Below are positions 1 to 7,233 of a stretch of DNA of 21,965 nucleotides, in pieces (position 1 is the stretch's first letter; every line of letters starts with the position of its first letter). This DNA comes from a virus. The position numbers and the translations under genes are program-made. The stretch is taken from positions 1 through 21,965 of the IMG/VR virus record IMGVR_UViG_3300021376_000402; one strand, given 5' to 3'. A model generated the notes under the pieces. It was given only the letters and a program-made list of their open reading frames with translations. It did no database searches and had not been told where the DNA came from.

Positions 1-2
1 GC

Positions 3-170
3 AATAATTTGGTTCCTGCCTGCAGGCGTTGCAACAGCACCAAAGCCAGCAGTGAAGTTGAAACCTGGTATTTACAGCAGGAATTTTTTACTCAGGCTAG
101 GATGGAAAAAATCAAATCCTGGATGTCTCAGGACATCTTTAATTTGTTCAAGGATTTCATTGTCGCTTGA
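3..170 (+). CDS. HNH endonuclease, C-terminal end (partial)
   Basis: The reading frame is open from the window edge and stops at TGA 168-170, giving 55 C-terminal residues. It begins with NLVPACRRCNSTKA, the second half of an HNH nuclease core: a CxxC zinc knuckle followed by the N-S-x-K segment that normally contributes to metal and phosphate binding. A Trp-rich helical tail (ETWYLQQEFF, then KIKSWM) follows. The first His and catalytic half lie outside the window. Free-standing HNH nucleases are common between phage structural and packaging genes, either as homing enzymes or as packaging partners; this fragment cannot distinguish these. The next gene starts 22 bases downstream on the same strand. 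Frame and motif are seen; function is family knowledge. Confidence 0.6.
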   Translation, partial: NNLVPACRRCNSTKASSEVETWYLQQEFFTQARMEKIKSWMSQDIFNLFKDFIVA

Positions 171-192
171 TATCTGATTCGGATTTTTATTG

Positions 193-3100
193 ATGGCGAT
201 CTCCACGCAGTACGGCGCTAACCCTAATTTCTTCGGTCAAGAAGACTACAACGAAGCTATTAGGCAGGGCCATACTCCTGCGGAGATTCTCCAATGGATG
301 AATCGCAATACCGATAAGTTGCAAGGGGGTAACGTCCCTGGTGGCGGTGGTGTTTACGATAACGTCCTAAACTCTGTTATCAACGAAGCAAACAATACGC
401 AGCCTGCTTCTATTGCTTACCGGAATGCTGGCCTTACTGCCCGGATTATTCCCCTGGAAATTACAGACAAATATGATTTCAACCCTCGCCCTGCAGGCGG
501 GGTTACTTACAGCAGAAACAATAGAAATTGGGATCTTAAAAAAGAAGCAACCGATTACAAAACTGATTATCGAACGAATTACACCGCAGATCGGCGCACT
601 GATTTGCCAACAAATGCAAAAGCAAATTACGCAATCCCGGAATTTCTTCCAACCAATCTTCCATTCAATCTTTCCACCACTTTAAAAACTGATTACAAAA
701 CTGACCATCCAACCAACTTAAAAAAAAATAAAAGATACCAGGCTGAGGTTTGTGATGGGCCAATTGTTTTTGGAAGCAACTGGTGTTGGTATACAAAAAA
801 GGAATGGAGAGACAATTGGGTTGATGATACAGAAGCGAATAACGCAAACCGCAATTTAAATAAAACCAACGCGGCACTTAATAAGGAAAATGCACAAGCC
901 AATATTGATAACACCAACAAGAACACGGCGAACTACAATCAAAACATACGTAATGCGAATATAAATACACAAATCCAAACAATTAGAGAAAAGTATACAA
1001 TTCTCAACCGTGATAACTCAAATACCAATGCCGAATACTCAACAATCAACGTTAAAAATCAACAGTTAAACTATCAAGCGCAACAAACAAACCAGAAAAA
1101 CCAAGAGTTAAACGAAGATAATACTCTTCTTAATAACAAGAACACAGCCGCAAACAAGTTATACGATAAAACTGTTGCGCTTGCCTCCACCACCAAAGGC
1201 GGAGATTATGTTGCACAGCGAGATCAACTTACCTACAACGATTTAATTAACGCTGGCTATACCCCCAGCGAAGCCAAGCAGTTCACTGACAATCTTAAAA
1301 CTCAATTCAAGCTGTTCTACCAGACAGAAAAGCTTGTTCCCTGGGATAGCTCCCTTGGTGCTGCACCTCCCTACGGTACGTTTGATCCTGCCTATTACAA
1401 GGGTCAGAATCCCACGGTCAACGCAGCCTGGAACCAGGCCGTTGCCAATGACGACATTGATATCACTGAGCGATATGGCGAGAACAATTACTATTGGCAG
1501 CATTACACCACCACTGGTAAAGCACAAGGTTTACGTGGTAACAAAGAAGAAGATCTTGTTGCAGCTCAAAAGTACCAGGAAGCTGCCCTTACTGATAAGG
1601 AAATTCAGGACATTCGCGACCTGCAATTAGGTGTTGATACCGACACAATTACGCAACGTTTATTGAATGTTCCAGAGGTTTCTAATGAGTGGACGAAGGC
1701 TCGCCAGGGCGATCCCTATTGGAAACAGTTAGCAAAAGAAAAGTACTTGGATGTAACCAAACCAGAGGAGTTTGCCGTTCTTTTCCGTTTGTCTGAACGA
1801 CCGGAAGATAAACAGATCATTCTCAGCTATAACATCAATGCTGGCAGTGGCATCACGGAGTTGGAAGATGCGATCAATACCGCCATCAACACCAAGAAGA
1901 CTGTTGAGGTAAAGAAATTTGCCGCCATCAATCAGACCGTGTTGAAGGACGCCATTGCTGAAATGAAGAAACAGAAAGGCCGTCAGGAAATGATGAGCTT
2001 TTTCCGTGGCTTCAGTGGCTTTACCGAGGTGATGGATATCAACAAAGACCTGACCAATTCCATCTTGGGTGACACAGGCGTTGGTGGGATACTGGCCTTT
2101 ACTTCTGGAGGTAAGGGAGAAGAGGATTTGCTCAACGCACTTCAGAATGTTACTGGAATGCGGAACAACGTTGTATACAACTGGCAGCAGTGGTTTGATC
2201 AGTCCATTAAAAATAAGTACGGCATTGATTACTCACTGTTTGAACCCTTAGAAGAAAAGAAGGACATCATCAACGCTTTCCTGGACAGCACAGAAAAAGC
2301 ATATGACCAGGCCAAAGGTGAATTCCGTGCAAAATTTCTTGAACAAGCAGGTTTCACATCCAGTAAAGCGTTAGTGGATTTTCTAGGCAAGCAAGGGAAA
2401 GAGGGTGAAACAATCCTGAACGCCATTAAGGGTGATCCAGGGGAAAGCGCCAAGCTCTTGCTGCAACCGATTGGATCACGCCTGGAGGCTGACATCAAAA
2501 CCTTGGATGACGCCAAGAATCGTGGTCTAGCACTAACTTACGGAACGAAAGATGCAACTGAGATGATCAATGTGGAAGCTCAATTTGCTCGCAATTATTT
2601 AGACGAATATTTGATTCCACGTTTCAATACGTCCAAATCAATGGACGAATTCATTGAATACCTAGACATCAGGCAAGAAGAACGAAACCCCTTTGAAGTT
2701 ACAGACATTGACCGGTCCTTGAAGAAGTTAGGTCAGCTCCAGAGTCAGGTCTACCTGGATCAGGTAAAACAACAAGGGCCGCGTTCGTTTGATCCCAACT
2801 TCTACTTCAGTCCAACTGGCGATCGCAGTCGCTTGCGCCAGTACGAAACTCAGAAGAAAACAGTTGAGGACGACTGGGCAGCTGCTAAAGCAGGTGATCC
2901 TTACTGGGCAGTGCAGGTCTATCGCTTTGGTATTGATATAAACAATAAAGCTGCTTTTGCCCGCATGCACTTTGAAGTTAAAGGACAAGGCAAAGGATTT
3001 GATGCTGCTGATGACATCACAAACGCCAGTAAGGTTCAAGATTTCATCTCTATCAACGTGATGCCGCTGCTTCAGAAGGAAGCAGATAAAGCAGAGGTGG

Positions 3101-3765
3101 TGTTTGGTACCTTCATCACACCAGAAGAGTTTGCAGACGAAATGCTGCGCGGCCTGGACCCAGCCAAAACACCAGATGCTTGGAAGGAGGTGCTCCAGCG
3201 GTATGGCTTATCTGAGTTTGCTGGTACCATCGATGAATTAAAGCAATACATTGTTGAAACACTGCGCGGCGGTTCTGCCCAAGAAATTCGTGAGCAGATC
3301 AAATATCTCAACGACAAACGTCAGCGTCCTACACAAGAGATTCTTGGGGTTACTTATATCCCCAAAGAAGAAGATTACAAAGATCAAGCACCTAAGCCAA
3401 CAACTCAGCTTTATTCCATCTTCCAAAGTGCTGGCTATCAAGGAACAGAAGATGAGTTCTACAACAACATGTTCCCTGATTTAGACAGGAGTGAACAGGT
3501 TCTTCTGACCAAGGCAGGTAAAGATACTGCCCTTAAAACTTACGGACTTGATCTACAAGATCCGTTTGCGTCCCTTGGGACAATTGAAAGTTTCTTCCCA
3601 GAAGATCAAGAAGCTATTGATAAAGAGGCAGCAAAAGATAAGGCCAAAGATTTCTATACACGTTACTTTAGAATTGATGAAGATCAAAAAGAGGAAGAGC
3701 CAACTAAATCCAATGCCGGCCAAGCATTCCTCGGTGAATTTACATCCTTGTTTAAAGGCCTCTGA
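193..3765 (+). CDS. Large virion structural protein with internal repeats and an Asn-rich rod
   Basis: This is a 1190-aa protein. ATG 193 is preferred over the in-frame TTG at 190. No catalytic motif is visible. Regions: residues about 100-190 carry degenerate K/R-T-D/N-Y and D/L-P-T-N units; about 210-325 is an Asn/Gln/Lys-rich stretch with N every few residues, probably a long helical or rod segment; the rest is mixed alpha/beta. Two related modules occur: FDPAYYKGQNP near 397 with EWTKARQGDPYW near 500, and FDPNFYFSP near 866 followed by DDWAAAKAGDPYW. The first also holds YWQHYTTTGKAQGLRGN, resembling the H-Y-x3-G-x2-E-G-R repeats of secreted bacterial proteins. Size and position before small basic and lysis genes suggest a virion or tail protein, possibly tape-measure or internal. 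It overlaps the next gene by one base (TGATG). The exact role is unknown. Confidence 0.65.
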   Translation: MAISTQYGANPNFFGQEDYNEAIRQGHTPAEILQWMNRNTDKLQGGNVPGGGGVYDNVLNSVINEANNTQPASIAYRNAGLTARIIPLEITDKYDFNPRPAGGVTYSRNNRNWDLKKEATDYKTDYRTNYTADRRTDLPTNAKANYAIPEFLPTNLPFNLSTTLKTDYKTDHPTNLKKNKRYQAEVCDGPIVFGSNWCWYTKKEWRDNWVDDTEANNANRNLNKTNAALNKENAQANIDNTNKNTANYNQNIRNANINTQIQTIREKYTILNRDNSNTNAEYSTINVKNQQLNYQAQQTNQKNQELNEDNTLLNNKNTAANKLYDKTVALASTTKGGDYVAQRDQLTYNDLINAGYTPSEAKQFTDNLKTQFKLFYQTEKLVPWDSSLGAAPPYGTFDPAYYKGQNPTVNAAWNQAVANDDIDITERYGENNYYWQHYTTTGKAQGLRGNKEEDLVAAQKYQEAALTDKEIQDIRDLQLGVDTDTITQRLLNVPEVSNEWTKARQGDPYWKQLAKEKYLDVTKPEEFAVLFRLSERPEDKQIILSYNINAGSGITELEDAINTAINTKKTVEVKKFAAINQTVLKDAIAEMKKQKGRQEMMSFFRGFSGFTEVMDINKDLTNSILGDTGVGGILAFTSGGKGEEDLLNALQNVTGMRNNVVYNWQQWFDQSIKNKYGIDYSLFEPLEEKKDIINAFLDSTEKAYDQAKGEFRAKFLEQAGFTSSKALVDFLGKQGKEGETILNAIKGDPGESAKLLLQPIGSRLEADIKTLDDAKNRGLALTYGTKDATEMINVEAQFARNYLDEYLIPRFNTSKSMDEFIEYLDIRQEERNPFEVTDIDRSLKKLGQLQSQVYLDQVKQQGPRSFDPNFYFSPTGDRSRLRQYETQKKTVEDDWAAAKAGDPYWAVQVYRFGIDINNKAAFARMHFEVKGQGKGFDAADDITNASKVQDFISINVMPLLQKEADKAEVVFGTFITPEEFADEMLRGLDPAKTPDAWKEVLQRYGLSEFAGTIDELKQYIVETLRGGSAQEIREQIKYLNDKRQRPTQEILGVTYIPKEEDYKDQAPKPTTQLYSIFQSAGYQGTEDEFYNNMFPDLDRSEQVLLTKAGKDTALKTYGLDLQDPFASLGTIESFFPEDQEAIDKEAAKDKAKDFYTRYFRIDEDQKEEEPTKSNAGQAFLGEFTSLFKGL

Positions 3766-4064
3766 TGTCAGATAAACGAAGAAAAGCTGCAGCAGCGGCC
3801 AAGATTGCCAAGGACAAGATGGCGTGCAACAAACCACGCCGAACCCCCGGTCATCCCACCAAATCGCATGTGGTCAAAGCCTGCAAGGGAGGCGAAGAAA
3901 AGATCGTTCGGTTTGGCCAGCAGGGGGTTGAAGGTGCTGGGAAAAACCCGCAGACAGCCAAGGATAAAGCAAGGAAGAAGGCATATTACGCAAGACACAA
4001 TGCTCAAGATTCGAATCCCGACATTATGTCTGCCAGGTACTGGTCGCACAAAGTAAAGTGGTAG
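3765..4064 (+). CDS. Small basic conserved phage protein (DUF6321-like)
   Basis: A 99-aa, Lys/Arg-rich protein. The C-terminal part follows a pattern I recognise from many phage genomes: SHVVKACKGGEEKIVRFG, then QQGVEGAGKN, a KARKKAYYARH stretch and the final MSARYWSHKVKW. I believe this is the family named DUF6321; the name is from memory. The N-terminus is an Ala/Lys helix with a C-x-K-P-R-R segment, so nucleic-acid contact is plausible but unproven. The start overlaps the stop of the large virion protein (TGATG), which suggests coupled translation and a role in the same virion or packaging step. No catalytic residues stand out. Confidence 0.7.
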   Translation: MSDKRRKAAAAAKIAKDKMACNKPRRTPGHPTKSHVVKACKGGEEKIVRFGQQGVEGAGKNPQTAKDKARKKAYYARHNAQDSNPDIMSARYWSHKVKW

Positions 4065-4082
4065 CGCCAATTCAACTCTGTC

Positions 4083-4208
4083 ATGGCAAAACCCAAGTCA
4101 TCCTCATCTATCAAGCTTGAGTCCAAGCCCAAGAAAACTCGGCAAGGACAAGGTCAAAACAGTTTGCCTAATCATGGCCGGAAAAAGATGCGCGGCCAAG
4201 GTAAATAA
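4083..4208 (+). CDS. 41-aa basic protein
   Basis: A short ORF beginning MAKPKSSSSIKLES and ending GRKKMRGQGK, with about a quarter of its residues Lys or Arg. The Q-G-x-x-x-N...G-R-K-K-x-R-G-Q-G-K tail resembles tiny basic proteins often annotated in cyanophages near capsid and packaging genes (memory, not a search). It starts 18 bases after the previous stop on the same strand and fills the gap before the lysozyme hairpin. A role in DNA condensation or as a minor head protein is inference only. Confidence 0.6.
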   Translation: MAKPKSSSSIKLESKPKKTRQGQGQNSLPNHGRKKMRGQGK

Positions 4209-4232
4209 CAACGGCATTCTTATATGTGTAAT

Positions 4233-4257
4233 ATGGGAGTACTTGTTGTACTCCCAT
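4233..4257 (+). promoter_or_regulatory. Perfect 10-bp hairpin enclosing the lysozyme start codon
   Basis: ATGGGAGTAC (4233-4242) and GTACTCCCAT (4248-4257) are perfect inverted repeats around the 5-nt loop TTGTT. The 3' arm ends in the first two bases of the lysozyme ATG (4256-4258), and the only purine-rich ribosome-binding candidate, GGGAG at 4235-4239, lies in the 5' arm. In RNA both would be paired. There is no T-run after the stem on either strand, so a terminator is less likely. T4 gene e is known to use an RNA hairpin to block lysozyme translation on early transcripts; similar control here is inference. Confidence 0.6.
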
Positions 4258-4909
4258 GTTTGATTTGCGGGACGCTGTTGCTTTAATTCGTAAGTACGAA
4301 GGCTTCAACGAAAAAGCGTTTCCCGCAGATGAAGAGGGTGCTTATTCCATTGGGTATGGCACCCAATTTTATCCAGATGGCTCTCCCGTTAAGAAGGGGC
4401 AGTGGTGCACCAAAGAGAAAGCACTGGAGTACTTGTTTTGTGAGGTGAAGGCCATTCGTGGTCTGCTGGCTGATCTTGACATCCATTTGTACGGATGTGC
4501 CGAACAGGCCTTGATTTCGTTCATCCACTCGGTAGGTTGGAAGCCATTTCTTTACAGCAACATCGTTGACTGCATCAATCACGACGACTGGGCTGGAGTG
4601 GCAGAAGAGATCACGCATTGGATTTTCGATGAGAACCACAGGGTCATCGGTGGTCTGATTGATCGACGCCGAGAAGAGGTGGAGCTTCTGCTGCGGGAAA
4701 TTGATGACAGCCCCTGGTCATCCACCGAAGTTCTTCTCAAGGCGTTTCGTAATTACACTGCTGCTCCGCATCAGATAAAAGCCATCCGCCAACTTGAAGA
4801 AAACATTAACCCTTACGTTTTGGCAGAGTTTGCTAATTCGTTCGCGATCAATGAGGATCCTTGGGCACTTGGGGAACTTGATCAAGTTAAATCGGTATTT
4901 GCCAGCTAG
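4256..4909 (+). CDS. Phage lysozyme (GH24 endolysin)
   Basis: A 217-aa protein whose first 40 residues match the T4/lambdoid lysozyme active site: LIRKYEGF with Glu15 as the general acid, Asp25 ten residues on, then AYSIGYGT with Ser31 in the usual Thr position and Thr36 after it. The family cleaves the MurNAc-GlcNAc bond of peptidoglycan. The fold core appears complete through GLIDRRREEVELLL near residue 150, where GH24 enzymes carry a conserved G-L-x-x-R-R. Roughly 60 extra C-terminal residues follow, with no recognised binding domain. No signal peptide or SAR-type TM helix is evident, so export would need a holin. The start codon is inside the hairpin at 4233-4257. A second, unrelated lysin lies at 15221. 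Confidence 0.85.
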   Translation: MFDLRDAVALIRKYEGFNEKAFPADEEGAYSIGYGTQFYPDGSPVKKGQWCTKEKALEYLFCEVKAIRGLLADLDIHLYGCAEQALISFIHSVGWKPFLYSNIVDCINHDDWAGVAEEITHWIFDENHRVIGGLIDRRREEVELLLREIDDSPWSSTEVLLKAFRNYTAAPHQIKAIRQLEENINPYVLAEFANSFAINEDPWALGELDQVKSVFAS

Positions 4910-4933
4910 CCTTAAAATAGTTTCATCGAAGCC

Positions 4934-5239
4934 ATGGAAAACGCAATGGAGAGATCCGTAGAACCACGGGAGTTTGAGTTACCCCTGGAACTCCAGTTCT
5001 CCATGCGTAAAGCTGAGATGGTCGCCAGGGAAATGACCTGGGAAGAACTGTATTCAGCCCTGCTCAACCTCTACCACCAGCGCCTGATGGAGTGGCAGGC
5101 CGTTAAGGAGATCCTGGCAGACGAAAATATTCAGCTGGACTTTGATGTACCAACTGATCTGGAGCTAGAAGAACTCGCCGCCGCCTGCGCGTTTTACGAA
5201 GACGGCGACGAAGATGAAGACGAGCTGCAACCTTTTTAG
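4934..5239 (+). CDS. nblA: NblA-like phycobilisome degradation protein
   Basis: A 101-aa protein whose residues about 13-60 follow the NblA pattern without gaps: FELPLELQFSMRKAEM, then an M-T-x-E-E-L turn (EMTWEELYSALLNLYHQRLM) and a second helix through VKEIL. NblA proteins are small helical dimers that bind phycobilisome rods and recruit Clp protease, and cyanophage copies are known. Unlike canonical NblA of about 55-65 residues, this one has a 12-residue leader and about 40 extra residues ending in an acidic tail (EDGDEDEDEL). The gene stands alone on the plus strand after the lysozyme; TAAAAT about 20 bases upstream could be a -10 element. Its stop overlaps the stop of the convergent DUF3310 gene by 4 bases. 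Assignment is by eye, so homology is likely and activity unproven. Confidence 0.65.
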   Translation: MENAMERSVEPREFELPLELQFSMRKAEMVAREMTWEELYSALLNLYHQRLMEWQAVKEILADENIQLDFDVPTDLELEELAAACAFYEDGDEDEDELQPF

Positions 5240-5841
5240 GCGTCGCCCAATTCAACAAGACGGTTGAGGTACCACTGCGCCTTCTTCAGTGATTCTGTGC
5301 CGCCTTTGTGTTTCTCGCGCCACACATACTTAGCGATATTCCCTTTGAGATAACCGCGAAACTCTTCTGCTGTTAACTGGGCCTCAATGGCTTCGATGCA
5401 TTCGATTCCGCCGTCCGTATAGTGAACAGGATGGTTCACAACATCTTCCCAAATCACGGGAGGACCCTGGATCGTAAACACCGGATTATCACCAATGGTG
5501 TTTTCCCCAGGGAAATTTGAGTTCCGATCTTGGGTAAGAAAATCAGAATCCATCAGCATATCGACGGCTTTTGCCCAGGGAACAGGACAAATCCCATCCT
5601 TGCAGTCGCCAAAATCTAAAACGTCAGGAGAAGCTGAGCCTTCTATCGGCGCAAACCACGACGCTTTGCCGATTCCTCCTTCATCTCTTCCGAAGGACCC
5701 TCCAGTTCCAGTACCAGAGCTTTTGGTTTCGGGCTTGCTCCCATTGCTACTCCCTCCTCCGCTGATGGGATATAACCCGTCAGACCCGGACGGCGCCCCT
5801 CCGCCAATGACAGATTCTGTCTCTCGTTCCCTTCTTGACAT
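5236..5841 (-). CDS. DUF3310 protein (T7 gp1.7-like)
   Basis: The C-terminal 70 residues are a DUF3310 domain: VNHPVHYTDGGIECIEAIEA, then LKGNIAKYVWREKHKG and ESLKKAQWYLNRL. This pattern occurs in many phage proteins, including T7 gp1.7, which has nucleotide kinase activity, so a role in the nucleotide pool is likely. Residues 1-66 are Gly/Ser-rich low complexity and overlap another reading frame (5643-5996) that looks better coding. The true start may therefore be internal, for example ATG at residue 92 or 94 (MLMDSDF). No strong ribosome-binding site favours ATG 5841. It converges with the NblA-like gene, overlapping it by 4 bases. Confidence 0.75.
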   Translation of the reverse strand: MSRRERETESVIGGGAPSGSDGLYPISGGGSSNGSKPETKSSGTGTGGSFGRDEGGIGKASWFAPIEGSASPDVLDFGDCKDGICPVPWAKAVDMLMDSDFLTQDRNSNFPGENTIGDNPVFTIQGPPVIWEDVVNHPVHYTDGGIECIEAIEAQLTAEEFRGYLKGNIAKYVWREKHKGGTESLKKAQWYLNRLVELGDA

Positions 5842-5996
5842 GCCGTTAATCCACGGTTGTACATGTCATATAAGGGTACATCATTTTCTTCGTTTGCGAG
5901 AGGTTGGCCGAAGTCTTCTTCCGTAAGACAGCGACACTTAACCTCATCTTGTACAAACGCATCTAAAAAGGCTGCTGCGTTGTGCATTGTATTCAA
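5643..5996 (-). CDS. Unknown 117-aa protein overlapping the DUF3310 gene
   Basis: The N-terminal 52 residues (MNTMHNAAAFLDAFVQDEV..., C-R-C, EEDFGQPLANEENDVPLYDM) lie upstream of any other gene; the remainder (…GYIPSAEEGVAMGASPKPKA… ending KRRGLRR) overlaps the DUF3310 frame. The composition is protein-like, with an acidic middle and a basic end, whereas the competing frame is Gly/Ser low complexity. ATG 5987 is an alternative start. It is divergent from the gene at 6027 with only 30 bases between starts. I do not recognise the family. Confidence 0.5.
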   Translation of the reverse strand: MNTMHNAAAFLDAFVQDEVKCRCLTEEDFGQPLANEENDVPLYDMYNRGLTACQEGNERQNLSLAEGRRPGLTGYIPSAEEGVAMGASPKPKALVLELEGPSEEMKEESAKRRGLRR

Positions 5997-6026
5997 TACT
6001 TAAGTTACCCCTCTTACAATGATACT

Positions 6027-6407
6027 ATGCCAAGATTCTTTGATTCCACTTACGATCCCAGACAGGACTCTGGTAGTTCTGGTTCGGAAGTAACGGATCT
6101 TAATCCAGAACGTAATTACGATACGGACTTACGTCGTGTCGCAGAACAAGAACGTCCTGATGTTGAAGCAATCAACAGTGATCAGGCTCGGATCAAGCGT
6201 TTCATCACCGCAGCCAAGACGGCAAATAAGTTTCGGCAGAAGGCATCAATTGACGAGCCGACACTCCGTGGTGAAACCCCCCGTTCAGAAGCAACGATTG
6301 GTGGCGTAGAAGTGCCCAGCCTTGGCGATGAATACGGCAAGGTTGGCAGTGTTGGTTACGCCAAGAAACCCAGAGCCCAATCAGGCACCTTCTACGGTTT
6401 TAGCTAG
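6027..6407 (+). CDS. Unknown 126-aa protein
   Basis: Begins MPRFFDSTYDPRQDSGSSGS at ATG 6027. The frame is open back to 5982, but that extension would overlap the divergent gene's start, and TACAAT at 6015-6020 looks like a -10 box, so 6027 is preferred. The protein is polar, with a charged helical middle (QARIKRFITAAKTANKFRQK) and a Gly/Ser-rich end finishing GTFYGFS. No TM helix or known motif. It is a single-gene plus-strand island whose stop overlaps the stop of the convergent gene by 4 bases. It could be a minor virion or scaffold-type protein; that is a guess. Confidence 0.55.
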   Translation: MPRFFDSTYDPRQDSGSSGSEVTDLNPERNYDTDLRRVAEQERPDVEAINSDQARIKRFITAAKTANKFRQKASIDEPTLRGETPRSEATIGGVEVPSLGDEYGKVGSVGYAKKPRAQSGTFYGFS

Positions 6408-6610
6408 CCCCAGCTCTGGCTGAAATCTTCTGAATCAAGGGCATCCTGCATCTGGCCCAGCATGTCCTGAATCATGTTCAGCACCCATTGGGTGTTCTCA
6501 GAGCGAAATCGGCCCAAAGCAGCGGATAGCTCCTGGTTCTCTAGAAACACAATTTGCTTTTCCAGGATTTCGAGGATGTCCATCCTCTGCTCAAGGTTCT
6601 CGCGATTCAT
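6404..6610 (-). CDS. Small helical protein, last gene of leftward operon
   Basis: A 68-aa protein from ATG 6610, two bases after the dCTP deaminase stop; the TTG at 6616 is a weaker alternative. It is almost entirely helix-forming (RENLEQRMDILEILEKQIVF, then a second helix with MIQDMLGQMQDAL), with heptad-like leucines, so a small coiled-coil dimer is plausible. No family recognised. It converges with the plus-strand gene ending at 6407. Confidence 0.6.
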   Translation of the reverse strand: MNRENLEQRMDILEILEKQIVFLENQELSAALGRFRSENTQWVLNMIQDMLGQMQDALDSEDFSQSWG

Positions 6611-6612
6611 GA

Positions 6613-7200
6613 TCAAGCCTTTGAATAGACGACTTCCTGAGCCTGGTTTTGATACTTACCCTTCCGATCCTGGTACGACACCTCACAAGGTGTGCCACGC
6701 AGGAATAACAGCTGGATGATGCCCTCGTTGGCGTAGATGCGGTTGAATTGACCAGTGGCGTTACTGATCTCCAGGGTCAGGTAGCCCTCCCATCCAGCCT
6801 CGGCAGGGGTGATGTTGGCAATGATGCCTGAGCGTGCGTAGCTGCTCTTACCCATTGCAATCACGGTCACGTCCTGGGGCAGCTTAAGACGCTCTTCTGC
6901 GACCGCCAGGCAGTAGCCGTAAGGAGGCAGCAGGAAATACTGGCCTTTCTCGTCTTCCAGTAGTTGAGAATCCGACAGGATCTTGGGGTTGAAATCCTTA
7001 GGGTCGGATACACCCTCTTGAATTCGACCAAAAATCAAACACTGCTTGGGTGACAGGCGGATGTCGTAACCATAGGAACTCAACCCATAGCTCAAAATAC
7101 GCCGACCATCTTCTTCATTAACGAGATGATCAGTAAACGGTTCGATCATCCCCTGGTCCAGGGCAAATGTCTTGATTTCAACGTCGCAAAGGATTCCCAT
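6613..7200 (-). CDS. dcd: dCTP deaminase
   Basis: A 195-aa protein, the normal length for Dcd. The family signature is intact: SYGYDIRLS near residue 42, GKSSYARSGI at 117-126 where E. coli has R-S-S-L-A-R, then AGWEGYLTLEISN with the catalytic Glu at 144. The enzyme converts dCTP to dUTP, feeding dTMP synthesis through dUTPase and thymidylate synthase, or in bifunctional homologues directly to dUMP; sequence by eye does not separate the two. The start ATG 7200 fits the family N-terminus (ILCDVEI). A TATAGT box lies in the 33-base gap upstream. It sits in the leftward operon with a Dam-like protein, consistent with remodelling of the nucleotide pool for phage DNA. Confidence 0.9.
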   Translation of the reverse strand: MGILCDVEIKTFALDQGMIEPFTDHLVNEEDGRRILSYGLSSYGYDIRLSPKQCLIFGRIQEGVSDPKDFNPKILSDSQLLEDEKGQYFLLPPYGYCLAVAEERLKLPQDVTVIAMGKSSYARSGIIANITPAEAGWEGYLTLEISNATGQFNRIYANEGIIQLLFLRGTPCEVSYQDRKGKYQNQAQEVVYSKA

Positions 7201-7233
7201 AGATCCCAGTAATCGTTCTCAACTATACCGAAC

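Noticed and set aside
4009-4019. TTCGAATCC, similar to a tRNA T-loop or phage attachment core
   Set aside because: It encodes D-S-N-P in a conserved small protein, and no acceptor, D-arm or anticodon structure fits around it.
5495-5926. 143-aa plus-strand open frame
   Set aside because: Antisense of the DUF3310 and 117-aa frames; Ser/Pro-rich with no recognised motif and no independent support.
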